64,000 nucleotides of DNA, from the NCBI GenBank assembly GCA_963931865.1, contig OZ007505.1, forward strand, positions 12,848,868 to 12,912,867, in the 5' to 3' direction. A program made the translations under genes and the position numbers. Source of the DNA: Axinella damicornis. Lineage: Eukaryota; Porifera; Demospongiae; Axinellida; Axinellidae. The first letter of the stretch is position 1. The number at the start of each line of letters is the position of its first letter. Under the pieces are notes generated by a model. The model made no database searches. It was given only the letters and a program-made list of their open reading frames with translations, and was not told where the DNA came from. Of the stretch, positions 10,866 to 22,660 are shown one piece after another.

Positions 10866-10891
10866 GTCTCGGCACCGAAGTGCCGAGACAC
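10866..10891. repeat. Perfect small hairpin
   Basis: TGTCTCGGCAC, loop CGAA, then its exact reverse complement. The arms are 11 bp with a stable-looking tetraloop. It may be the remnant core of a foldback element; no transcription signal is seen around it. Confidence 0.7.
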
Positions 10892-11628
10892 AGTGCTCGA
10901 TGCGTAGGCACGTACGTATGTGGTACCAAGGAATTATCCTTGGTGGTACGTATGTTGCTTTTCGCAATGCGCCCGCGCTAGTGCTGCTCTACACTCTTAA
11001 GGTTACGATGTACAAGTTGGAGGCAGCTGCCAGATTGTTTACATAAAACAATGGGATAACATTATTCATAGCGGAAGCAGTACATGTAAACGTGTTACAA
11101 ATTCAATTAACCACAGACTAATGAGGCCTTATACCTTGCGTCAAATTTTACGAAGGGAAATTGTTTCTCACGTGTTTTGACTTGTTGCACGGGTAGCCTG
11201 GTGTATTTTGCAGGGCGGCATGAAAAGAAATCAAAATTTGGGAACGAAACGAAGATTATGCGTGCCTAGAGCACGCTCTTCTTGGATGATCCGGTAAGTT
11301 TTTGTGCACATAGCTAAAAATATACACAGATCAACGAATATCTCTTCATCACGACCTAGCAAATACTGCGTAGTAGTGCCAGAGAATTTATGAGGGTTGG
11401 GCTCCAGTCTGCCTCTCAGTAATTTGACGCAAGAGTGCTTGAGCAGTGAGTCTAGTTGCCTAGGTCCAAATACCCTGGGGCATTTTACTTTCCTGTTCCA
11501 GGAGTTTCATTTGATGTTGTAATGTTGGAATGGAACTTGTTTCAGACTAATATCTGTTATAGTTCCTGAGATATAAAGCAGCAAAGTTACCAGCAAAAAA
11601 TTTAATCGAATAGTACATCGTAACCTTA

Positions 11629-11722
11629 ATAGGGTGTCAAATGTATTTATAGCCTGCAAGTACATCGTCAAGTGATTATGGGTTTGCATGGCTGCTCATG
11701 AATCCTCTTACCAAGACTGCTG
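11629..11722 (+). repeat. Dispersed repeat, copy shared with 33263-33361
   Basis: About 95 bp (CTTAATAGGGTGTCAAATG ... TGATTATGGGTTTGCATG ... CTGCTCATGAATCC ... CTTACCAAGA) matches 33263-33361 with scattered differences. The second copy directly follows a hairpin at 33160-33250, so this is likely part of the same element. Confidence 0.7.
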
Positions 11723-11972
11723 CACCTCGGAATAGCCCCGCCTTACCTTATGATGTGTCGCTCTGTCTCGTTCCGGAATTCCGGTTCTGTCGAGCTGGCC
11801 CACGTGGAACAGATATGTACTAGTAGTATGACAGTGAGTAGCCACCCGTCGAGAAACAGAAGAGTGTTAGTGAACTCCTTCCTGCGAGTGGAGAGCATTT
11901 GCAGTCGTCAGGATCTCTGGCGAATGACATTCAGACCACCTTGCAGGTAGCCATTGATCGCCATACTGAGGG

Positions 11973-12076
11973 ATGCCTTGGACAGCAGAAACGCGACCTA
12001 CAGGAAGCAGGCTGTACACAGAAACTGTGACCATCTACCGAAGGACAACCTGTGAAGGATTAAAGAAGCAGGAAAG
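11973..12076 (+). CDS. Possible first coding exon, unknown protein
   Basis: From ATG 11973 a 34-codon frame (MPWTAETRPTGSRLYTETV...) runs to a strong donor GAAAG|GTAAGT. Another frame across 11840-12030 is also open and protein-like (SLANDIQTTLQVAIDRHTEG), so the coding frame is not certain. No downstream exon with matching phase was found. Confidence 0.22.
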
Positions 12077-12204
12077 GTAAGTGCCTGTTATTCAGCTGTT
12101 GATAATTATGATGTCAAGAGAGGGCAGAGAAGCTGTGCTAACAGTGTCATTACAAACCCATGTTTTCCTTTATGTTTGCATTGCCTCTAGTGTTTCATTT
12201 GTGG

Positions 12205-12215
12205 GTGGGGCGGGT

Positions 12216-12246
<31 letters not shown>

Positions 12247-12247
12247 G
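12205..12247 (+). repeat. Poly-G run
   Basis: A G homopolymer of close to 40 bases broken by one A, preceded by GGGTGGGGCGGGTGG. Homopolymer length in the assembly is unreliable. It has strong potential for quadruplex formation. Confidence 0.9.
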
Positions 12248-12862
12248 GTATAGTGGGTTGATTCCAACAATGTGCACTCTGAGATTACCTTCATTCTTGC
12301 TGTGAGGCCTCAGAATATCAATATCCTTTATCGCTGTGGGGACAGCTTGACATCCATTGGATCGACATAAAATTGGATTCGTCTGTTGCATGGCAGACAG
12401 TGCTACCCCTGACGACTTTCTCCCCAGTGCAGACGCTGGAAGGGATTGAGGGCTTGAAAGCCACCCTCCCCCTTTCCTCTTCATAGCTGCATCTGCCACG
12501 GTAAAGTTGCACACTCTATTTGTTGTTGAGGAGGACAGTCCCAATCTTTCGACGGTGATCCTTCATTAAACTACCTATTGCACGGACTGCCGCCAGACTG
12601 TACGGGTTCTTGGAGCGGATGCTCCTGCGAAAATCCTGTGTCTAGCTTCTGGCTCAAACTTGCCATAATAATTATTATTGTCTTCACTTTCTCTCCAATG
12701 TAACAGCAATGTGCTTCTCCAACTGGATACGCTTTTTCACTGCTAGACTTAAAGTACATACATAACTATAGCCATAGAAAACATTGACAAAGACATTGAA
12801 GAGTTGGTTTGGTCTGTTTCCTTTCACAGGCAGCTTGGAGACCATCCTTAGTGTTTGCTACC

Positions 12863-13110
12863 GTAGTCGCACGTTATTAGGTGCAGCTCACCTATAGGTG
12901 CATTTTCACTGTTAGGCACAGGTTCGACTCTCGTCTCAGTTGAGTATAGGATCAGAAGAAGACTTCAGCGCAGAGTGGAAAAGCTATGATTTCAAATGAA
13001 GCACACTTCCTATTCAAGGAATGTCATTCAAAATCAAGTGCATCTCATTAGGCGCATATTTTCTTCCTGTGGAGATATACTATTAGGCGTATGTGCCTAA
13101 TAACGGTATT
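12863..13110. mobile_element. MITE with CGTTATTAGG inverted ends
   Basis: The left end TAGTCGCACGTTATTAGGTG and the right end, inverted CCGTTATTAGGCACATACG, define an element of about 240 bp. The interior (GCAGCTCACCTATAGG, GGTTCGACTCT, CACTTCCTATTCAAGGAATG) matches the element at 29161-30245. GGTTCGACTCT resembles a polymerase III B box, but no convincing A box is present, so I treat it as a DNA-type MITE. Confidence 0.6.
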
Positions 13111-13863
13111 TATGTAGCCTTTTTCCTGGGCTTGTAGGCTATGAGGCTATACTATTTATGCCGTGTCAATACGTGCAAGAGAATCCATACCCGGTAGGAC
13201 AACTGCAACTGGCAGTGAGTGTCCCAAGAGTTTGTTGAACTTGGACATGTTGGATCCCTCTCTACATCAGCTCACACTGATGTGCTATGAATACCAGGTT
13301 AAAGTTGGCGTGTGAGACGTGACGACATGAACTGTGACAAATCTGTGTAATTATTAGGGCACCCAGGCAAACTTTCCAGTGGAACAAACGTAGGTACTAT
13401 ATAGCGATCAAAGCAAACGGAGTGCTGAGTGTAGTTATGTCACACATATTTGGCAATATAATGATGCCAATGTTTTGGAGGTAAGGTACTGTATGTTGTA
13501 ATTTGCATAATTGCAATGTCTTGACTGTGTTTATGAATAGTCAATTAATGCCTGAAGGCTCCTTAGAACACTCTAGGTTGTGCAGTTTGTGGAGTTTGGT
13601 ATAAAGGATATCACTTAGAGAAAGTGCCCAGTAAGATGTACTACCAATGGGCACTATGGTATATGATACTCATAGGTACTACCACCTACTCTTGTAAGTT
13701 GGTCATAGTGTCCATTCTGATAGCACCTTTCCCAAGGTTCAGCATTGAAGCAATCGCCACAGCTTACTCCAGCCTCAGCTGCCTTCAGCAGAAGTTACAG
13801 GCGCCCACTGCTATGTGGGCGTGATACTGACACTATCTGAATTTTGTATCCCCTTTCACTTAG

Positions 13864-14006
13864 GCCGGGCTCCTTATGATGGCCTGGTGGAGCCGTGTGA
13901 CCATGGAGGGCTACTTACACCACCTGGTGTGGGGGACTTCTGCTGCACACAACATGGCTGCTGGTACGGGGCAAGAGTTGCAGTTGCTCTCAAACACTGA
14001 TTTAAG
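13864..14006 (+). CDS. Splice-flanked exon, unknown protein
   Basis: The 143-nt exon lies between an excellent acceptor (CCCCTTTCACTTAG|) and donor (TTTAAG|GTACGT). The open frame reads AGLLMMAWWSRVTMEGYLHH, then LVWGTSAAHN, and ends ...LQLLSNTDLR with the last codon split. The other two frames are less convincing. It leaves in phase 2, which matches the one-nucleotide entry of the exon at 24417. I do not recognise the protein. Confidence 0.5.
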
Positions 14007-14647
14007 GTACGTACATGGCTCTATCCCATAGTGGTTTTTGAAACTTAATGCCATTGGCTGCCTATAAACCAATGAGATAAGAGCTTTACAACCGTTTCGG
14101 AGCTGTAGGGTACATATTTAAGCAGCTTAGCAGTCATCCGTCAACCCGATTCCAAACCAGACTGTTGATGTATTAGTTTCCACATGCTCATACCTAACCT
14201 GAAGGGTTGGTATCCTTGGTAAGGTGATTGTCTTAAGGTCAATAATGCACCACTCATTTCATTAGCGACGCAGTGACATAATTTTCAGCTGAAAAAATTG
14301 CAGAGCCAATACTCTGTTGACTGATGAGTACACATTGTGCAATCACTTAGATAGCTGTCATAATTTCAAGCATCTGTCAGCAGAGTTTGCACCTACTTAC
14401 CACTGTACACAAGGCACTTATGTGAAGTACCTCAATTAAGTTATATACAAGCACAAGTACTCTGCCTTAGCCGCAGCTATATAATTATGTGCATTCATGG
14501 TATCATGAACTCTTGATGGTATATAAGAGTGTAAGTAGCAATACTATCCATGCCAGTGGAATGTTTGACTTTTTACCTTCTCTGCTGGTACTTTTCACAG
14601 GGGATGAGTTACATCCTACCCCCTGTGCTGTACTCTTGGGCACACAT

Positions 14648-14673
14648 CACACACACACTAACACACACTCACA

Positions 14674-14735
<62 letters not shown>
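14648..14735 (+). repeat. (CA)n microsatellite
   Basis: About 88 bp of ACACAC with a few CT interruptions. It generates open frames rich in His and Thr that are not genes. Confidence 0.95.
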
Positions 14736-16313
14736 GTCATTGACACAGTGAGGCCACAGCTGGACAACTACAAGGCTACAAGATGAGGAGACAAAGGGTG
14801 GGTGTGTGTGTGTTCGTTCACGTGTGATTAATCAACCCTAGCTTGCTTTCTTTCCCACACCACACTACCCACATAGCACTAGCCTCATTCTCAGCCTAGC
14901 TTTGCATTTTGTCGCATACTGTACATAAAACCGGGAGAGAGATGTCATCACGTGCATGATGACATACTATGCGTGGTTTTAGTATTATGCGTCGTTTTCG
15001 TAATCAAATTTTACACAACAACTGAGTCCTGACAGCAACTTTTACAACATGAACACAGCTGTGTGACCAGCTAGCAAACCTGCTGGCTATGCCTGGCGTG
15101 GCCCGGCGTCCACTCCCTGTATTTCACGCAGTCGCCGAGGTACGCTAGGTACATGGCCTCCCAGCATGGGTCCACTTGTTGTATACAGTCTATACACACG
15201 ACCTGTGTACTCTGCGGAAAACAAAAGTATTGCTAGCCTGAGCATTCACTCGTGATTTGTTACTTGAAACCACCGTGTTCATAAAACTTGTTTTCAGGAC
15301 TCACAGTTGTTCATTGTGGTCTTCCAAGGACTCCTCGCATGAACAGCGGGAAGGTCAGAAATGGCATACGTGGGCAATATATAGTTCGATCACCAAAACC
15401 ACACATAAAACCACGCATAAAGCCATGCATAGTACATCACCATGCACATGATGAAATCTTCCAGGATCTCTCCCCGTTTGTATATACAGTATGTGACAAA
15501 AAGCTGGGGAGGAGTCTCAGAACGAGGCTAACCCACATCACACCACACTACACTGTACCCACAACACACCACACTACCCACAACACACCACACTCCACAC
15601 ACACACCGGATTGACCGAACAAGTATTATAATTGTTGGGCACCACCCCCCGTGTGTCTACCCTCTGTGAACCCAACATCATTGCAAGTGATCATATCTCC
15701 CCAGCCTCGGATCCCCTGCCGTATTTCATACTAGAAGCGATCAAATGATGGTGGTGGGTACGGCCTGGAATCGAAGCTAGTTGCAAATGCCCTTGGTCAA
15801 GGTATCCATCTCTAATGTTGGTAACCATGGTATTGGTGGAAAGGATGTAGTGCCCTCTGACCAGTGGGATCATCTCTGTTCCAATACTTGTTGTATATAA
15901 TCTAAACATGCACCCTTTGTTTCCATGGTGATGAACTGAATGGTACCTGCAGTGAATGACTTTCCCGGGAGACCCAGTGCACGGCAGGTGCTAGTGCAGG
16001 AAAGCTCATAGCAAGACTTCGACAAAGTACAGTCATCTAGCTTTGCACACAATCTACCACATCAACATGGAGGTTTTGCTATTTTGGTCGTGGTGAAAAC
16101 CCGGACTGGACTGGACCGGACCGGATTGACAGGAAGTGGTTAATTAGTGCTTTCACGTGTAGAGAAAATAGTTTACTTTGGACCTTGAAGTAGCCATTTT
16201 GGCATTGCTTCGTGCAGGGAAGTCAGAGAACAGTTTAGTCTCACTGATTTGCACAGTATTTTGAAGCCACGATGCATTAGCGAGGTACCCATGCGGGTCC
16301 AAGTCGGCCGGTA
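14736..16313. other. Repeat-derived and unassigned sequence
   Basis: Holds a GTGGCCCGGCGTCCACTCCC fragment of the TAGTCTCGCGTGGCCC family near 15100, CACACTACCCA short repeats at 15540-15605, a half-element of the TAGCCTCG family at 15705-15781 and a CCGGACTGGACTGGACCGGA run near 16110. No splice-flanked exon is convincing. Confidence 0.4.
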
Positions 16314-16880
16314 GTGGCTAGCTTCCGTCTGTGGATTGCTACCATGACAACTATTGCCTTCTACTTTACATTACCCACATTACACTCATACCGGGTAGTC
16401 ACTCATGCCGGGAGCACTGTCGCCGTTTACATGGTTGCCACTGTTCTTTAACAATAACGGAACACTCTTTCCAACAGGCCTCTCTCTTGCTTGCAATATT
16501 GAATGGGAGAAACTGGGACAGTAATCTCACGTGAGTGATGAGGCTGCCGTAGCAGCCCATGAACACACCTACAGTATTTTCAATGCACAGAATTTTCCAC
16601 CAGCATTCCTGAGGATCCATTGAAATGCTTCACGAATGAAGAAGACCCAATGCTGTCCATCTAGAACTCACCTGGCAGTATCTACTGAGCGAGTTTCGTT
16701 CCCCAAAAATGAGGGCTGGTTAGGTAAATCGATTTCACCTCACAGCTCTGGCAGTCTGTATGATTACATTGTCCATGTAGCACTAATTGCTACCTTGCAC
16801 CTATCACTAGTTACTAGCTTCCGGCTGTGGATTGCTACCATGACAACTGTTGCCTTCTACTTTACATTACCCACATTCAT
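16314..16880 (+). repeat. Pair of about 70-bp direct repeats
   Basis: 16314-16386 and 16808-16880 share TAGCTTCCGKCTGTGGATTG followed by CTACCATGACAACTRTTGCC and TTCTACTTTACATTACCCAC. Between them is ordinary sequence with short open frames. This is either a segmental duplication or ends of an element. Confidence 0.7.
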
Positions 16881-18170
16881 ACTGGTCTGCACAGATTGCA
16901 CGTGTATTCCAACTAATGCCATAGGACCGCTATACATACTCTGGTACATGTACAGAAACCTCCGACAATGGACCCTGACACAATGTATTCAATTATTTTG
17001 ACCTTGAAAATTGTTCTTTGTAGAGAGGTCCAATTGAACCTCCAAGAAGAGGACAACTTCTCTACAAAGGGCAAAACACCTGAATTTATATCATCCCCCA
17101 ATGTGTCCTCAGACCAATTCCCACCTGATGTACCTCCTGTGTACTGATTAATTGGCATCACTGGGTTGCCATGATTTTCACTGATGTATGAAGTACTTAG
17201 ATGATAGTTGACGATTAAGTGCATTAGCTGGTTGTTCCAGAGTTACATACCAGTGAAGTTTGTCCATTTCCCCTAATACATTCTCTGTGGGAAATAGGCA
17301 AATGTCCCTGGGTCATAACTCCTCACGGCAATCCAATATGTAGTACACGGGATTTTACATCAGAGGAAACGGTCCTAGTAGTGGTGGTGCTCACTCACAT
17401 GACATAAAGACCAACCTCTTCCCCTCCAGGTGCTTGTGCAGACATCTAGTGTGAGGGATGTTATAGTTGACCTAATTGCATTTGTGTATAATATTATTGG
17501 TTTGATGTTTTTACTGCAATCGTGTTCTTTTTGTGCAAAAAGTATGGCATGGTGCTTTTTTTTTTGTCAACAGCAAGTCGGCAGAAATCCCCCCTTATAG
17601 AAGACTGTAAGTCTTGGTCCCAGACCAACCCAACCCCAGCGCAGATTATTGCACTCTAGGGACATAATATTATGTCACTCTTCTTTGTAGCACCTTCACA
17701 ACCTCTGGCTGCTCTGTACATTGTGTTGCTATGGAAACAGCAGGTGACATTCCAATGATTGTATCTCTTGGTCATCCACGATACTGGCCACTGTAGACAT
17801 CACGACAGGTGCTGCTCAGAAGAGGTGCATGCATGCACTCAATATACGCCCTCAGAGGTGTTTACGTTATAATATCAGCGATTGCATGAATGGAACTGAT
17901 CATGACGTCCTATACTGGTGCACTTGCATGTTTAAACAGCCACCTCTCTAGCTATGGTTGATGATGCACTATAGGTAGCTGGTCCCAGTCACAAACCCCA
18001 AACAAAGTCTCGTTCCTTGGCAATGTTTGTAACTCACATGACCATATCTTCAAGGATAGCCTCCAACCCATGCATGCATGCCGGCCTTCTCTCACCAGCA
18101 TTTGTTACTTGTATAGTGTATACTACCATGTTAATAATTATACTGCAAGCTACAAATGCCAGGGTGAGAA
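16881..18170. other. No supported gene
   Basis: A minus-strand frame at 16913-17224 (NQYTGGTSGGNWSEDTLGDD...) has protein-like composition but uncertain splice sites. The rest shows no conserved motif or repeat. Confidence 0.3.
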
Positions 18171-18172
18171 GG

Positions 18173-18173
<1 letters not shown>

Positions 18174-18204
<31 letters not shown>
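18174..18204 (+). repeat. Poly-G run
   Basis: About 29 uninterrupted G residues. It opens artefactual Gly-rich frames on the plus strand. Confidence 0.9.
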
Positions 18205-18205
<1 letters not shown>

Positions 18206-18486
18206 ACAAGGCTACGTACTTCAAGGGATTTTGTATGCTAACACTCCATGCAGTGCATGTACAAGCTAGCTATAGATTCCGTATTGATTCAATTCAATAA
18301 TTCAGCTATATAATAGACACACTGGCATAATGACTGCATAACCGGTGTGTATATATTATACAGGATTAGTCTCAGGGTCTATAATTAATACCGTACAGGC
18401 ATACAGCTAAGACTTAGTGCATCAGTAACAATTATGCATACACCATAATATTATAGGTCTGCATAAATAAATTATTCTCAGCTGGG

Positions 18487-18723
18487 TTAAAATTTTAATT
18501 TACAATAAAAATTAATTATATAGCTAGCTGATTGTGTATACAGCCGGAGGCAGCATCCTAGCTCTCTGACAGTAATGTTCAGCTCTCTGACCAGCAGCAA
18601 GGTAGATTCAATGGTACCTGAAACAGAGGTAGGGTATGTATACATAACCTCCAAGTAGGAGTACAGTATAAAGGTCCCAGCTGTTTGATCTCCTACACAG
18701 ATCTCTAGCTGAGCTTTGATCAC
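18487..18723 (-). CDS. Unrecognised minus-strand ORF, possible exons
   Basis: A 78-codon frame (MIKAQLEICVGDQTAGTFIL ... STLLLVRELNITVRELGCCL) has protein-like composition. An internal CTCTGTTTCAG|GTACC could be an acceptor, so it may be two small exons. No family is recognised. Confidence 0.22.
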   Translation of the reverse strand: MIKAQLEICVGDQTAGTFILYSYLEVMYTYPTSVSGTIESTLLLVRELNITVRELGCCLRLYTQSASYIINFYCKLKF

Positions 18724-18831
18724 TTTGCTGTGAGAGTAAGTTGTTCAATGTTCACCCTCTCTCTCCCCCCAACCACCACCACCCACCACCACCGACACAT
18801 GCAGGTCACCTCACATCCATGACACACGACA

Positions 18832-19152
18832 TCATTCACATGATTTGTCATTCTTCTGCTTCCATGTATCGACTATTATAATAGCCCCAGGCCCCCAGCA
18901 GTGCAAACTGCAACTCAAACTGCATGGTGGGTATGGTGCCTGGAGTTCTACCAAACTATGATGACTGTATAACCACACAGCCTCTACACAAATTCTTGTT
19001 GGCCCAATAACGGGGCCAGGGTTTCCTGCCTTAGTTTCAGTCCTAGTGTAGGTGGGCAGAAAATTTAATAAGGAATGGATATCCCAATTAACTTCTACAC
19101 AAAGTAAGTTGCACCCATTATTTATAACAGCTGCAGTACTAGACCTTCCCAT
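18832..19152 (-). CDS. Unrecognised 106-codon minus-strand ORF
   Basis: One of the longest non-repetitive frames outside the piggyBac element (MGRSSTAAVINNGCNLLCVE ... FLPTYTRTETKAGNPGPVIG...). It runs to a stop after a Cys/Ser-rich region. A possible splice site (CTCCAG|GC) lies inside. I recognise no domain; it may be chance or part of the same minus-strand unit as 18487-18723. Confidence 0.25.
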   Translation of the reverse strand: MGRSSTAAVINNGCNLLCVEVNWDIHSLLNFLPTYTRTETKAGNPGPVIGPTRICVEAVWLYSHHSLVELQAPYPPCSLSCSLHCWGPGAIIIVDTWKQKNDKSCE

Positions 19153-19354
19153 ACCATGACCAAATGTAAAGTCCTAGACAAATACATACCCTGTCCCTCG
19201 CTGTGTCATAAGTCTTCAGGCCCGGGGCTCAGGACCTTTCTGGGCCATCTGCTGGTCCACATGCACCAGCTACACTGACCGGTCACCTGCAAGGAAGTGA
19301 AGGGACAAGAGAGTTGCTTGCTGCATATGGGCCAGTCCTGCGATAGACTTCGCC

Positions 19355-19410
19355 TTGGTCCCAGGCTCTCTCCTCAAAACCCATAGTTTGAGGAGAGAGC
19401 CTGGGACCAA
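19355..19410. mobile_element. Palindromic mini-element, 24-bp perfect arms
   Basis: TTGGTCCCAGGCTCTCTCCT plus four bases, an 8-bp loop, then the exact reverse complement. ATAGACT occurs just outside both ends (19343-19349 and 19410-19416), which could be a remnant duplication. The termini resemble the TAGCCTTGGTCCCAG variant of the 9-bp-TSD family. Confidence 0.65.
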
Positions 19411-20060
19411 TAGACTGGTACAATACTTTACAATGATGAACTTCTAGGATATATTGCCCAATCAGTTCCAAGACTGGCCTCTGTAAACTCCAATGGGCAC
19501 ATAAGGCAATTAGTGAAAGATGGGAGGGGCATCTCTCAACAGGTGTTGTCCCTCAACCTCAAGGGTGGGGCAAATTGAGATGAAGTGGTGGCTGATAGAG
19601 CCACACAGCTTACAAGACGGTGGTCACCAGGAGCCGCAAGTTCTGAATCTGGCTGCATCCTTCTCGAGCATGTCACCAACAGGAAAGCACGAGAATTCGC
19701 AAGCTTTTGATAACGTGACAGGTCCATGCAGTCATGCATGTGGCGTTTTTTTTTACATCTTGATCAATTGCTGTAGGTTCGTAGCACGTGCCGCATGCTG
19801 ATGACTATTAGAAGACTATAGGTCTTCAAAAGTTTAGTATGCCTAACCACATTATATACCAGTAGTGATTTCAGGAAAAGTCAGTTGAAATTCGTTGTCC
19901 AATTCAATAACATTATTATATCAAGATTTTAAAGCATGTGTGAGTGTGTTACTGTATGGAAGTGGGATGTTGGGGGGGCGGGACTAGACAACCTCCTACC
20001 TCAAACTCCCAAGAACGCAGGTAGCCATCCTGGACGGCAGGGAGGAGTAGCTATACTGTA

Positions 20061-20190
20061 AGGGACGCAATCGGGATGCAGCAGCTGAATTGGATGCAAT
20101 TGGGGTGCAGCAGATGCGATCGGCATGCAGCAGCTGAGCGGATGCAATCGGGGGGCAGCAGTTGAAGTGGACACAATCAGGGAGCAGCTA
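20061..20190 (+). repeat. GATGCAGCAGCTGA tandem repeat
   Basis: Four to five degenerate units of GGATGCAATYGGGGTGCAGC AGCTGA occur in a row, with period in the low to mid twenties. Confidence 0.8.
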
Positions 20191-20374
20191 TAGACCTGGC
20201 AATGGGCTGCTAATAGGCGGGAAGTACATGTAGCTGAGCAAATCTAGCAAAGCAAATTGTAAATTTTATAGCTAGTTGGTCCTTATAGAAATAGAGAGGT
20301 GTGGAAACATTCATAAAGCACTATGCCCCCTTTAATACCTACCTTGAAAGAATGTCCACTCTGGCTCCTGAGCT

Positions 20375-20490
20375 CCGCCCACTCCTACTCACCGGTAGGC
20401 CGGCTGCCAGTGACTACCAGGTTGGGCTCCGCCCATTCCTCCTCAGCATAAGGCCGGCTGCCAGTGACCGCCAGGTTGGGCCTGAGCTGT
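20375..20490 (+). repeat. Two-copy direct repeat
   Basis: A unit of about 56 bp (GCTCCGCCCACTCCTACTCA...GGCCGGCTGCCAGTGAC...CCAGGTTGGGC) is repeated twice in tandem. Confidence 0.8.
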
Positions 20491-20782
20491 CCCAACAGAG
20501 ACTCAACTGTGAGCTGAAACAGGGGAAGGACAAACTCAAGTACAATGGAACGAAGAGAGGAATATGGTTCTTTGCTACCAAGTTATGAAATTTGGGGAAC
20601 AGTTTTGCACCATGACAAATGTGAAGAGTCTGGTGGCTGATAGCAGTTGTTGGCGGCAATGAAGTGACTAGTTTTGACTGTCACCAGCGACATGCCCAGC
20701 TTAGTACATGGACGTTCCCAGTTAATAGCAACATGCCTCAGGAATGCATCGACTCATTAGCAATAGATGTACAAAAAGAGGC

Positions 20783-20788
20783 TTTATT
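20783..20788 (-). terminator. Polyadenylation signal AATAAA
   Basis: AATAAA on the minus strand, just downstream of the stop codon at 20798-20800. Confidence 0.55.
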
Positions 20789-20797
20789 ACAGGGTAA

Positions 20798-20890
20798 TTA
20801 ATGAATGTGGCATTTCTTGTATAAGCAGACCTTGGGGGCATGGTTCGCTTGTTTGATCTGTTGCTGTTGTGCCATGGTCCTACAGAGGTC
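20798..20890 (-). CDS. Last coding exon of a minus-strand gene
   Basis: The 93-nt exon starts after a good acceptor (CTTCTCAATTCCAG|) and reads DLCRTMAQQQQIKQANHAPK followed by a basic Cys/His tail (VCLYKKCHIH) to a TAA. A canonical AATAAA on the minus strand lies only 10-15 nt past the stop, at 20783-20788. The combination of acceptor, compact open frame and polyadenylation signal makes a genuine gene end likely. I do not recognise the protein, and preceding exons were not found; a GT-rich minisatellite occupies the upstream intron. Confidence 0.6.
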   Translation of the reverse strand, partial: DLCRTMAQQQQIKQANHAPKVCLYKKCHIH

Positions 20891-20947
20891 CTGGAATTGA
20901 GAAGATATTAGTGAGATTGAGATATAAGTAGCACCTCCACTGTCTGA

Positions 20948-21165
20948 GTGTGTTTGCGTGTGTGTGTGTACATTGTCATGTATGTGTATGCATGCAAGTG
21001 TGTACATTGTATGGGTGTGTGTGCAAGAGTGTAGTGGTACGTACATTGTATGTGTGTGTGCAAGAGTGTAGTGGTACATACATTGTATATGTGTGTGTGT
21101 GCAAGAGTGTAGGGGTACGTACATTGTATGTGTGTGTGTGCAAGTGTGTACATTGTATGTGAGTC
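20948..21165 (+). repeat. GTGTG/GTACATTGTATG minisatellite
   Basis: Four to five units of about 40 bp, each GTGTGTGTGCAAGAGTGTAG followed by TGGTACGTACATTGTAT. Minus-strand open frames here are His/Thr repeats and not genes. Confidence 0.9.
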
Positions 21166-21860
21166 ACGTAGGGGGCAGATGCTGAACAACGACTGGCTTG
21201 CTGAGCTCGACTACTAGGTCAATAGTACATAGTAGGTAGGAGTAGTCAGAATCTGCCAAGTTCGTGACCGAGATGTATTAATTTTTTGCTTCGTGGTTTT
21301 GTTTAAGAATGGTGTCCATGCTCATCAGAAGAGCACTAGGTGTCTAAGTGACAACTTAAGAAACCATGAAACTTAGATACCTACCACATCCTCATCACAT
21401 CAAACATCATACAGTGGTCTAAACAAAATTGACAATGTCCACTCTTAGCCCCCCGCCCCCGTCCAGTACAGAAATGAGAACAAAAACGATGTAAATGTCA
21501 GAACGAAAACTGGTCAAGGAGAGGAACCGCCTATGGAAGAAGGCAAGGAGGACCAACGATGAACATGTGAGGGTGGAGTTCAGGTTGGTGAGGAATTACG
21601 GTACAGCGGAACTTAGAAGAAGTAAGCAAGCTCACCTTGAGGGTGTGGTCTGGCAGTCGTGAAGACAACCAAAGAAGTTGTGGGCTGAGATGAATAAAAT
21701 AATGGGGCGACATAACGTTTATAACGTACGTCGTGCCATAAATGACTTCCTGTTCATATTTTGTGTGTCATTGCATCATGCGTTAATTCAAACCACAATG
21801 ACACAATTGCAACGTCGACTTGGAGCCAGAGACTGTTGACTGAGACATGGAATAGTCTAC

Positions 21861-22167
21861 CTAAACGAGGATGGAGACTATAGCACACGATGGGGGGCTA
21901 GAGCATGAAGACTCCCTGTCTTCAAGCTCTAGCCCCTCACCACATGCAATCAGGAGTGCATGAATTAAGGTGGCGAAGGAGCGTCAAACTATATAGACAT
22001 GTTGTGTGCCCTAACGCTATACGGTCGTACCTTGGTACCACCCAAAAAAAACCCAATTTGTCTTTCACACTTTTATGTAAGGTACGCTAGGACGGGAAGA
22101 TCGACTGAGTTCGACGCTCCTTTGCCACCTTTGGCGGCTCCTGGCACTAGTCTCCATCCTCGTTTAG
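21861..22167. mobile_element. Inverted-repeat pair with nested hairpin
   Basis: CTAAACGAGGATGGAGACTA (21861-21880) and its exact complement (22148-22167) enclose about 270 bp. A second hairpin lies at about 21893-21936 (GGGGCTAGAGC ... GCTCTAGCCCC). The TAGTCTCC ends face inward to outward, so the true element boundary is unclear. Confidence 0.55.
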
Positions 22168-22266
22168 TGCCGGTTCAAGCCATCACATGTCCTGCATGCA
22201 GAGAATGCACATCATGGTGTGCAGCATGCATAGCTAGCTATATTGTCAGAGAATGGGAACTTGACT

Positions 22267-22326
22267 TAGTCTCGCGGGCCAGCCACACCCGTGGTGGGTG
22301 TGGCGAGAGGCTGGCCCGCGAGAATA
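22267..22326. mobile_element. 60-bp foldback MITE, 9-bp duplication
   Basis: TAGTCTCGCGGGCCAGCC ... GGCTGGCCCGCGAGAATA is flanked by AACTTGACT at 22258-22266 and 22327-22335. The element is little more than its own inverted repeats plus a 24-bp spacer containing a second small palindrome (CACACCC...GGGTGTG). Confidence 0.85.
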
Positions 22327-22551
22327 AACTTGACTGGCCTGCTCTCGGTAACACTGAACTCCCTAGCTCCTGTGACCAGTGATATCAGAACGAGAAGACC
22401 TGTATGATAGTATTCTGTGGTCTGAGGTGGTGCTGCTATTCTCAGTCAACGTTCTGATGACAGACATGTTCATGCAAATGCAAATGCTGCAAACCCACTC
22501 GCTGCCCCACAGTGCTATGCATTCCCCTAGTTACCTTACCTTCCGTCAGGA

Positions 22552-22660
22552 GAAAGTCGGTGCCACGAACTTCTGGATGTCTTGGTTAAGCTCTCTCTCA
22601 TGTCTCGGCGCCACGGAACTTCTGGATGTCTTGGTCGAGCTTTCTCTCATGTCTCTCCAT
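22552..22660 (+). repeat. Two-copy direct repeat of about 52 bp
   Basis: CCACG(G)AACTTCTGGATGTC TTGGT followed by AGCTYTCTCTCATGTCTC occurs twice. Confidence 0.75.

Noticed and set aside
12920..12940. tRNA-derived SINE on the basis of GGTTCGACTCT
   Set aside because: A B-box-like word alone; there is no A box at proper spacing, no tRNA fold, and the element has inverted ends like a DNA MITE.
14640..14790. Secreted protein exon starting GMSYILPPVLYSW
   Set aside because: Good acceptor, but the frame immediately enters the (CA)n tract and has no donor or stop of its own.
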